Origin: Laccaria trichodermophora
Taxonomy: Eukaryota > Basidiomycota > Agaricomycetes > Agaricales > Hydnangiaceae
Assembly: GCA_018417955.1 (NCBI GenBank)
Contig: JACTVC010000008.1
Span: 1,116,001-1,180,000 of the forward strand
Reading direction: 5' to 3'
Length of the DNA: 64,000 nucleotides
The position numbers and the translations under genes are program-made. The notes under the pieces are model-generated. The model did not search any database. It was not told where the DNA came from and worked only from the letters and a program-made list of their open reading frames with translations. Below are positions 55,656 to 64,000 of this stretch, piece by piece. Position 1 is the first letter of the stretch. Each line of letters opens with the position of its first letter.

Positions 55656-55922
55656 CTATGCCCTACCAGGACCTCGGCACCCCCTCTCAGTCGGCACATT
55701 TTTGAGTTCGAACCCTTCCGCCAAACCTCTTGCCACAAAATTTCAGAGAGAGCCTCCTGGGCCTAATCCAACCTAATTCCGCTTTTCTCCGTCCAGAAAA
55801 ACGATGAATTGACGAAGTTCTGTTATTTCGGCAGTCACAATCTGTCACGTTCCTCCGCCAAAAAATGTGACGTTTTGTGACTGCCGACTGTGCGGGGGTG
55901 CCGAGGTCCTGGTAGGGCATAG
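55656..55922. mobile_element. 267-bp MITE with 29-bp perfect TIRs
   Basis: The terminal repeat opens CTATGCCCTACCAGGACCTC and continues GGCACCCCC, perfect for 29 bp at both ends, then degenerate to about 41 bp (CAGTCGGCA). TA lies on both sides (55,654-55,655 and 55,923-55,924). It inserted in TE-A copy 2 close to its right end. Non-coding; the interior has several TGTCAC/GTGACA motifs. Confidence 0.9.
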
Positions 55923-55977
55923 TATTAGCGGAAGCACTATGCCTGTCTACGTGGGAAAATCAGGTTTTGCTGATGTT

Positions 55978-57071
55978 CAATTTAAGCGCTTTGTAGCACT
56001 TCTGATCGCTGTAGACCTGATCAGACTTTTAGATACTTTATCATCTTGCTAAACTTAACGAACGCATTCTGAGGACTGATAATTTGGGAGATCACGTGTA
56101 TGATACGTCCTTTGTCAGTTGAACGTTTTCGGAACGCAGAGCGTTGAAACGCTGGTAAAGCTTCTGCAGCAATTTTGACTTCATGGACAAAGGATTTGTA
56201 GGTGCAGCAAGCTGTCTTTCCACGAGTGCTGACTCGACTCAAACTCACTACAACGCTCGAAGGGGTGTTCCACAAAAACACTACTAAGACCCCACTCTGG
56301 TCCGCCACGCTAACCGAAACAGATCCGGAGAAGGTATAACAGCTCATCTGGCGTTCTCAGTAAAGGCTGGCTCACTTATCGATTATGACTTCGACGTGGG
56401 TTGCGCGCCAATTGCGGTGCAAAGACCACGATGAATCGCATGGTTAGGGATCACTGCGCCTTTGAAAATTTCTAACGCGCCTGATACTTACGGGGAAGCA
56501 GATTTTGATGAACAACTCCGAGAACAAATCAGCAGGACTCCCCTCAGGAGCTAAGTCGCGTTTTCTCGCACAGAACCCCGGCGTCGCTGCAACAGATATC
56601 AGGATCGCGCTTGCGCTTGAGCCATATGAGGCTACAATCACAACTGCGCAAGAATTCAGCGATTATTATCCCCCTCCTTGACCTCAAAAATTCACACCTG
56701 ACAAGGTGGCACGAACACCAACGCGTTCTCTGCGGAAGGAAGCGAGGCGGATGCTGTTGCTGTGGACAGCCTCGCTTCCTTTCATCTGAGGCGGCTACGA
56801 CCATCCATCGTAAGATCTAGCAGATGTCATCCAACCACAGACTGCATCCTCCATGAGAGTGATGTTCATGTTGCGATTCAACCTTTAGCAGAAATTTCAT
56901 ACCGAGCCAATCCGTGACGGAATTTGGACCTTTTACGAAGTAGAACTGTACGTAGCAAACAGCGAGACCTCCAAGAGATGGGGTAGATGATATTATATCT
57001 GCATATTAAATCATAATATTAGCCAGTTCTATCGTGCATGATACCCAGAGCCCTGATCTCGAGAATAGTCT
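55978..57071. other. Remnant region with unassigned minus-strand open stretches
   Basis: A minus frame at about 56,040-56,230 reads TYKSFVHEVKIAAEALPAFQ and RIIHVISQIISPQNAF, and another at 56,490-56,640 reads APEGSPADLFSELFIKICFP before a donor-like CCC|GTAAGT. They look like exons of a decayed gene that I cannot name. A hairpin GGAAGCGAGGC/GCCTCGCTTCC lies at 56,738-56,779. TE-A copy 2 abuts this region, so it may have interrupted the gene. Confidence 0.4.
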
Positions 57072-59877
57072 CTAATCCGTTTTCCCCGTCGGACTCGCCA
57101 CCGCAGGTCTTGTTGGTCCACTCTTGACAAAAGGAGCCCTCGCAGCCTGGTCCTTTCTCACCCTCAAAGCCCACTCATACGCCTTACACAACCACTTCAG
57201 GTATCCGATGTCCTTGTACATCCCAAGCGCCACCAGTCGATGATGCACAATCTCGACATCCGCAAAGGTCAAGAACGGGGGGACGTGGTCGTCTGGCACC
57301 TCTGTCGTCGAGGTCATCCGGACGAGGGGACGAGAGCCGTCAAGCAATGTACGCGTAGATCTTATGTCGGGTTTCACGGAAGGTGTCCTGAGAGCTTGGG
57401 GGTCGTACCGGGAAGCGAAGGCTCTGATCTGATCCATTGCTCGATTAACCTGTCGGTTTCTTCCAAAAAAAAAAAATCAGAACCATACTCTTGCGAAGAA
57501 TAGGTAAAAATAAAAACATACAGCACCAGCACACGAATCATTGCCACGTGCGCTCTTTCAATCATTCTCGCACTCAGTGGCCTTCCATCATGCTTCATAG
57601 ACGCCTCAATGACCTTCCAACTCTCCCAAAGCTCTTCTGCAAATTCGAGCGCAACGACCCTCTCATCCCCCTTCTGAGCATTCCCACACCTCTCCAAAGC
57701 CTCAAGGTAAGCCCGCGTACTCCGATCTACCCCCCATTCTTCGTATATCTTCCAGAAAAGATCTCGAGATGTGCTCAGTGAAGCATGCTTGTAAAAAACG
57801 GCCAGGTACGAATTGACCAGTCTGGGCGTTAGCTGGACGTCTTTGAACTTTAGCTGATCAGCATTAGGTTCATTTTCTGAACCACGTTCTTCGCAGATGC
57901 GCTGGAATATGGAATTGACCTCTTGCAGAACCTCTGCGTGGCTTTGAGGTGGGAGATGTGCGAATGACGAAGCTTCGTCTTGATTTTCCGTCATTATTTC
58001 TTGGAACACCTTCTCAGCAGGCTTCTCTTCCGTGGCCTTCTCCTCCGCAGCGTCCTTGCTCTCAACTCCTTCCTTCACACCCTCCTTTGTATCCTCCTGA
58101 ACCAACCGAGTCTTGGCGCGTTGGAACGGCGGTCGATACGCCGCATACGTCTGGAAGAGATGCATCATAACCTCCTCATCCACCCCAGCGTCCACAGGCG
58201 CATTAACATCCTCCGCCTCCCGTCCCCTCACCATCTCCGCCAATATCCACCTCGCCCTTCCCAAATCCCCAATCCTCTTCGCGCCCTCCAACAACGCACA
58301 AAACGTCTTCCGATCAGGTCTATACGCCGACTTCCCCTCTGCGTCCCGATGCGAATCCAGCATCTGCCTCGCGAGTCGAAACGCCTCATTCACGTACATC
58401 TCCGTTCCTGACCTCGCACACGCCAGGATGACGGCGTTATACGCTCCGACTGTTGGTGTTATCCTATGGTCCACCGTCATTTCCGTCCAAAAGTCCAGTG
58501 CTTTCTCCGGCTCGGAGGAGAGGGCGGATGATATTGGGGAGGCACAGGCGCGGATCATGAGCGTGTATAAGAGGGCATCTGGGTTGGGATGTGCAACGTA
58601 GCGCATGTGGGAAAACAGGTCCCATGCTTGGGCTCGTGCGATGGATGAGGAGCGGGAGAAGAGGGAGGTGATGACGGCGGTATATGTTTGCATTGGCGCT
58701 GCCTGGGCTCGAGCTTCGTAGCCGTGTAAGGTATCTAGCGCAGATGTGGGTAGTTCTTCGAGGGGTGTTGCCTTAAGGTGGGCTTGGATGTGTAGGTGTT
58801 TTTGGGTGTCCGTGGGTGCGGCGGTTAGGTATCGAGTTAGCAGTCTATCAGCTCCTGTTATGTCCCCTGCTGTAGAGTATAATTCTAGAACGTCGCTGAT
58901 TGCAGTGTCTGGTAGGGGAAGACCCATTCGCTGTCAAGATTAACCATAAGTACAGGTAGGTATACGCCCGGATGATGACCACCTACCTTCATAAGTTCCA
59001 TAGCCAGCTCAGCCCCTTCACCGTCCCTTGCCTCAACCTAACCAACAATAAGCTCTTCAAAAATCACAATCATCATGCAGCACTCACCGACGCCCCAATA
59101 AGCGCCTCACATTCCCTCATAGTCAACAACCCCATCGGGATAGAACTCGACTGACGGTTCGAAGGCCCTGCCTCTGCTTCCGCAGCGTGCATACGGACTG
59201 CCTCAACACGCGCCACGACAGCATATACGCGGCTTAGCACACGCCGATAGGCATCCTCTTGTGGTTCACTAGACTCTTCCAAAGCCACGGCGCTGGCATC
59301 CACCAAGAACCGCTGATCCAAATCTTCGACGATGCATTTATCCTCTTCGATTCTCGCGAGCCTCAAAGCCTCAGGGTCGACAAGTTGTTCTGGTTGTTCT
59401 TCCTCTTCGGCTGTATGAGCAAGGACGTCCTTATAAAACGCCGCCAGGTCCTCTTCAGAGTAAAACGCTTCTTCTAGCGACGTTTCCTGTATTATATTAT
59501 GAGTAAGAAAAAAACATGTAGTGTGGAACCCAAAACCACTCACCTCAGCCTTTGAAAAACTTTCCAAAGCCAGAACATGTCGATTCAGCTCGACAAGCGC
59601 GGAATTCGAAGGACTTGCTCTTCCCCTTCCGCTTGATCTCACAGTAAGACTGCCTTTCCTTCTCCTCCTAACAAGAAATATTATTAGCCAAAAAAAAAGG
59701 AAAAACGAGCGCAACGACTAACCTCCCATGAGTCTGACTCTCTACACTCCGAAAAATGGGATTGGTGGGAGGAGAGTCCAATGCGGCAAGTTGCATGCAG
59801 CGTACCCTTTTCTTGGCAAAACATAGCGTGCTTGTTGCACGGGGTAGGACATTGGTCGAGATTCCACAGCGGCTCAT
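57072..59877 (-). CDS. Mitochondrial pentatricopeptide-repeat protein
   Basis: The start MSRCGISTNVLPRATSTLCF, rich in Arg/Ser and lacking acids, suits a mitochondrial presequence. The next exons are acidic and helical (EETSLEEAFYSEEDLAAFYK). The main exon (to about 57,505) has PPR motifs: TYTAVITSLFSRSSSIARAQ, DALLYTLMIRACASPIS, VGAYNAVILACARSG, DRKTFCALLEGAKRIGDLGR, NSYLAVFYKHASLSTSRDLF, RAYLEALERCG. The last exon begins NRQVNRAMDQIRAFASRYDP after a T-rich acceptor and ends ASPTGKTD. PPR proteins bind organellar RNA; the RNA target is unknown. A low-complexity acidic insert (KEGVESKDAAEEKATEEKPA) splits the repeats. Confidence 0.85.
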
Positions 59878-60122
59878 GGGCGATATTATTTAGCAAGTCA
59901 GATACAGTGTATGACCAGCGGCGCAGGTGAGAGAAAATCAAAAATCTATTCCCCGTCACAGCCTGTCACACGACCACTTTATCTTATCTCTCGACAGCAA
60001 AGCTTTTCGCAACTTGATAATCACGACCACCTGGTATTTGGGATGATACTTACAGATAAAAAGAATAGATAATACAACGGTGGTTGGGTGGTGGTACACC
60101 AGCGAGCCAGCGATACGGCAAA

Positions 60123-62056
60123 CTAAAACGGAGATTCAAGCTCTTCAGACACTCCCTCAACACCACGAAGTCGATCTCTCCGAATATCATCCTTTATGTG
60201 CTCCAAGTCAAGTTCAAGATCCACATTGCCGTTCTCTGGCCAGCGGTCTAGTGCCCATGCTAGCATCCCAGGGCTAGCCTACCAACAACCAAAAAGTCAA
60301 TAAGGAAACAAGTAGGGAAAAGAGGACGATGAACGGACCCTAAAGTATCGCCTGCTGGAGAATTTTTTGTACAGCGACTCATGCTGAACCGGATTGGTCA
60401 GGATATACTCCAACATAATATTCGCAATCGGCAAAATCTCCTCCTCCGAATAAGTGGTATAGTGTGCGAGATTCGGAGTCTGGACAAAGAAAAACACTCA
60501 ATCAATAAACGAACCCCTCACCACCAAAAATCGCAACAACATACCCATTCTTCCCGTCCCAAAGTAAGCCTAGCAAGCCACAAAGCAGCCGCAGAAATCA
60601 ACGACGGCACAACCGCCACCAACTTCCACTCCAAACACCCAATCTCAATAAGATACTTCGCAATCGTCCTTGCCTTGGTCTCAGAATGATCTGCCTTGCT
60701 CCCCCTTCTCAACCAATTCATCGCGCCAGGAGCTCTCAAGTCCCAATTCAAAGTTTTCAAAATGTACCGTTCCGCCTTGAGGATGTCATCAGCGGTATAC
60801 TGCTTGTCAGCAAGGGCTACCATCTCCGCTACGGAGGGCGCGTAGGTCTCCTCGAATTTCGTAGCGATCAAGAAAGACGCAAGGCCGACGAGCTGGAGTC
60901 TGCCGATTGAGATTTGACGTCTGGAGAGGAAGCGGTCGAGGACGTTGACTGAGAGGAGAAATGACTCTTGTAGCATGTTGAAGCGAGCGTGAACTTGGAG
61001 GATCCAATCGACCAGAATTCCCCGATGTTCCCAGGTGATCTCGGCTTGACGTTCCATGTAATCGCCTTGAGGGAGCGTCTCGACCTTACGGAAAATGAGC
61101 TTGAAACTCTATGATCATCGATCCAAAGCATACCTCGAGCTCTTTCCAATATTTGCAGACCTCCACAACATATTCGCTAACCATGAAAGGATCATCCCAG
61201 TCACCCGCATCGAGATCATCCCAAAGCTCAATGGGCTCTTCTTTGAACTCAGGAACGGCTTTCGCGTCTGCTTCAATGAGCTCCGCTGCAATCCTATCTG
61301 CTTCAATCTGAGATTGATCCTGTTGAATAGGCTCCTCCGGGATGTCTACATGTCGTCTTTTGAAAACGCGATGACCTTCTTCCACGTCGTCAGCTTCTTG
61401 CTTGAGAAGGGCTTTCCCTCTCGCAGCAGCAGTCGTCGTCCTAGTTTGAGTTTCTGCCTTTGCAGCGAAAGAGGGCGCCTTCTTGGCAGCGGCGCGCTTC
61501 AACGCAACTCTCTCCGTAACAGAGCCTTCTTCCGTGCCGGTAGTCTTAGAAGAAGCAGTCGTAGAAACGCTGGCTCCCCTCACGTGCTTTGCAATGCCAC
61601 TCGCCGCGGCAACAGGACGAGCTCGCAAGACCTTGGACACCGCAGGCTTCTTCGCCACTTCACTCTCCTTTTCTTTCCCCTTCGCAGTCGTCGACTCTTT
61701 CCCCTTCAAAGTCGTCGTCGACGACCCCTTTCCTTTGGTCTTGTTGTTCGTCACCAGCCCCGTAACCTCCACCAACACCTCCCGTTTTCTCTTCCCCGCA
61801 CTTGTTTCGGCCTCGGGGGCAAGCGCCTTGGCCTTGGAGGCCGCAGTGGCGGCGGTGGCGCGAGTGGTTACTGGCGCCAGCGGCTCAGCTGCAAGCGTTT
61901 TGGAGCGGGTGGCTACGCGTGAGGGGCGGGCATTGGCATTTTCGGTGTTCTTCGTCGCGCGGGTTACCCTCGTCGTCTTGCGGACCTGTGTCGTCTGGGG
62001 TTTAGTCGGGTAGTAGTAATAGTTCAAGAAGTGGGTCTTACGGGGATTGTGGACAT
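60123..62056 (-). CDS. B-type (mitotic) cyclin
   Basis: Regulatory subunit of Cdk1. The start MSTIP lies in a 15-bp first exon (62,042-62,056); an intron ending at 61,995 leads to TTQVRKTTRVTRATKNTENA. The N-terminus is long, basic and Ala/Lys-rich, suited to nuclear import; RSKTLAAEP is RxxL-like and could be a weak destruction box. The cyclin box has WEHRGILVDWILQVHARFNM, ESFLLSVNVLDRFLSRRQIS, LQLVGLASFLIATKFEETYA and AERYILKTLNWDL. The C-terminal fold has ARTIAKYLIEIGCLEWKLVA and YTTYSEEEILPIANIMLEYI. It ends LESPF at 60,123. The in-frame Met at 62,153 is less likely because the intron would be translated. Confidence 0.9.
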
Positions 62057-62937
62057 TTTTTGGAATAGATAGAAAATGAATAGAAAATATGAATAAGAAA
62101 ATGGGACGAGGCTTGGTGGAGGACAAGGAGTTGCTGAGGCCACGAGCAAGCAAACGACAAGAAGATCGATGCTGGGATCAAGACACACACACAAATAATG
62201 CGAACGCGTCCGTAGATCACGTGCCCGCGCGTCGCGTCCTTAATTGCCTCGCGTCGCACATTCCCGCACCCACAATTTGAACGGATGAGCCTCTGGGAAC
62301 CGATGAAAAAATGGAGAAACAAGTTTATAGGCCTCCGTCACCCCTCTCAGCAATATATTCATTGTGTGATCATGAGTACGAAAGTGAGGGTTGACGTTGC
62401 AATTGGTCGCTCGAGTTCGTATGCAAAAAACGCGCTCTCACATACGAATTGCATACGATTTATTACGTGGAATGTAGTCCTTACCGATACGATATTTATT
62501 GTCAAATAAAGGGTTTGAAATCGTTGCACCAACATCGTCAGGCAGGACTCGTCGTTCTTACGAGCCTCGTTGCCTTTCCTTTCCTTTTCTAGAAGGATCT
62601 GGACGTCGAATCGATAGCGGGCAGACGAAGCGAGGCAGAGCACGCCTCTCCCCCAAAACTCTCTTCAAGTCTTCACGGCTTCTCCCAAAATCGCTATCGA
62701 TTGTCAACGCCTGAATTTTACGTTACACACAGCCTCGCTCAAACCTCGATTCAGCAAAGGGAGGATCAGCGGGGACCTCAAGAGTCAAAATGGCTTGATG
62801 AGTACAATTGTCATTGACGTCACAAAACAAAGCGAAGATGGCACGTGCCCCAAACAAGGTTACGTATAAAGTGCTTCATCGCGTCGCGATTGCTCATCTT
62901 CCTCCACCTCCTCAAAACCACAAAACACCATCCCATC
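62057..62937. promoter_or_regulatory. Divergent intergenic region, cyclin/SRA genes
   Basis: 881 bp between two start codons. Contains ACGAATTGCATACG-like inverted words near 62,415-62,455 (GTTCGTATGC, CATACGAATTGCATACG) and TGACGTCA at 62,815-62,822, a perfect CRE/ATF-type palindrome about 120 bp upstream of the SRA gene start. No other gene seen. Confidence 0.55.
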
Positions 62938-64000
62938 ATGCCTGGAACAAGCTCTTCGTACGTCCTCCCACTTCTTCCGATCTCAAAAGGATTCCCCAGC
63001 TCATCTTTGTCATCAAAGGCACATATTTGGCGAAATCCAAGGAGCCCCCGTTGGCACACACTTCATAGACCGTAAAGAATTGGCACAAGCACGCGTTCAC
63101 GCAGGCAACCAGCAAGGCATCTGGGGATCCAGTGAATTTGGTGCATACTCTATCGTGCTTAACGGAGGATATGTGGATGACGATGACATGGGAGAGACTC
63201 TGTGAGTACCTTTTATAATTCTGCTCTATTGCACTTGAAACTGATGCGCTTTTTTTGTATGGTGAAGCATATATACAGGCCACGGTTCGTTTTTTTCTCA
63301 CTTTTAGGTCTCAAACATGACTGAGCCACTTACGTCCCTCTTCCAGGTCAGGGTCGTGGAAAAGACGGAAAAGAACGCAGACACCCAGTTAGTACCGCTT
63401 TCCTCCATATTCAATCTCGTATTGCTCACTGATACGAAATTCTCAGCGCTTTGAAGTTGGTCCTCAAGTAGGCGATCAAGAATGGGTGCGTGGCAATGCC
63501 GCGATGAGAGTGAGTGACTCCTTGCTTCACTTTCCCCTTCCGTTACTCAACCGAGTCATATTCTACACAGGTATCGGCCGAGACTGGCCGTCCAGTACGC
63601 GTCATTCGCGGCCCTGAAGGGAACGAAGACTATTCACCTATCGAAGGGTTTGTCTTTCCCACCCCCTTTTCAGTCTACATAGTACTCAAAGTGATCTTTT
63701 TACAGGTATCGCTATGACGGCCTATACAAAGTCGTCCGTGCATGGCAAGAAAAAGGAAAAGCAGGTTTTCTAATGTGTAAATTCCTTCTCCAGGCATAGT
63801 TCTTTCCCTTCCCTCACACTGCTTACAAAGTCTCACTTACCTACCTCCTAGCGTCTCCCCTCCCAACATCGCCTGCCCCGACCAAACCACCCCGCCAAAT
63901 GGTGGGACCCCCGTCCCCCCCAACTTGGGTTGTCTAGGGCACCACTCACCTGGCCGGAGAAACGCCAGGTTATGGATGACGAGAAGGATGCAAAAATGAG
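62938..64000 (+). CDS. SRA-YDG domain protein, 3' end beyond window
   Basis: SRA domains bind methylated CpG by flipping the base. Exons 62,938-62,957, 63,019-63,201, 63,268-63,284, 63,347-63,387, 63,447-63,509, 63,571-63,647, 63,706-63,793 and 63,852 onward join in frame. The protein opens [20 protein letters not shown], so the SRA fold starts at once. Then come [60 protein letters not shown] and the YDG block [13 protein letters not shown]. The last intron needs a GC donor (CTCCAG|GCATAG); without it the frame stops at 63,797. Using it gives [12 protein letters not shown], like the usual KRLPGQ of this family, and the frame is open to the edge. No RING or PHD part is seen so far. Confidence 0.88.

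Larger units (their letters stand above)
52007..55975 (+). mobile_element. TE-A copy 2, 3,969 bp with nested insertions
   Basis: Same 15-bp TIRs as copy 1 (52,007-52,021 and 55,961-55,975), flanked by TT on both sides (52,005-52,006 and 55,976-55,977). It is collinear with copy 1 in inverse orientation from the left TIR to CACACAG at 54,317 and again for the last ~50 bp (from ATTAGCGG, 55,924). In between, copy 1 has only about 70 bp, while copy 2 has a 1.24 kb palindrome, 93 bp of unmatched sequence and a 267 bp MITE. It starts 17 bp after the gene-carrying element ends. No transposase. Confidence 0.88.

Noticed and set aside
55690..55740. tRNA-like B box (GAGTTCGAACCC)
   Set aside because: No matching A box or cloverleaf is present, and it lies inside the MITE.
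55980..56640. Assignment of the remnant exons to an oxidoreductase
   Set aside because: Short motifs such as PADLFSEL and IIHVISQII were not enough to name a family; left as unassigned.
61086..62153. Cyclin start at 62,153 (MLARGLSNSLSS)
   Set aside because: This would translate the first intron; the start at 62,056 with a GTAAGA...CCCCAG intron joins to a normal cyclin N-terminus.

Overview
The window is nuclear DNA from a filamentous basidiomycete, most likely an agaricomycete. The signs are dense intron-rich genes with 45-70 nt GT-AG introns, a Hos1-type deacetylase, a Crinkler-header kinase gene, paired F-box paralogues, a Tad1/I-like LINE with an RNase H domain, and TA-flanked MITE-like elements. 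All gene calls come from reading the translated sequence by eye; no database search was run.

Layout. 1-8.5 kb: a LINE on the minus strand (ORF1, ORF2), open to the left edge and split inside its reverse transcriptase by a 2.46 kb non-coding DNA element (TE-A). 8.9-25.8 kb: housekeeping block with a divergent eEF2 (+), NatA auxiliary subunit NAA15 (-), cohesin regulator Pds5 (+), a type-B carboxylesterase (-) and SRP19 (-). 26-35.4 kb: two tandem duplications (F-box pair, membrane-protein pair) with a relic of the TORC2 subunit gene SIN1 between the membrane genes. 36.4-41.2 kb: intact SIN1 (-) and a Hos1-like HDAC (+), head to head.

41.3-44.5 kb is a graveyard of broken genes: a truncated secreted cysteine-rich protein gene, a gamma-glutamyltransferase pseudogene, a BCKDH E1-alpha fragment and a LINE 3' relic. 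44.5-46.8 kb holds a gene with a Crinkler-type ubiquitin-like header and a protein-kinase-like domain. 48.7-56.0 kb is a nested transposon island. It contains a 3.24 kb TIR element that carries fragments of the nearby GGT and HDAC genes plus an apparently intact two-exon gene for a 113-residue, 14-cysteine secreted protein. Next to it lies a second TE-A copy, itself holding a 1.24 kb near-perfect palindrome and a 267 bp MITE.

57-64 kb: a mitochondrial PPR protein (-), a B-type cyclin (-) and an SRA-YDG methyl-CpG reader (+) that runs off the right edge.

The most notable observation is the gene-carrying element at 48,750-51,989. It keeps a working-looking copy of a secreted protein gene whose resident copy at 41.4 kb is frameshifted and truncated. 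The HDAC sequence it carries has lost CpG dinucleotides to TpG/CpA, the mark of cytosine methylation.
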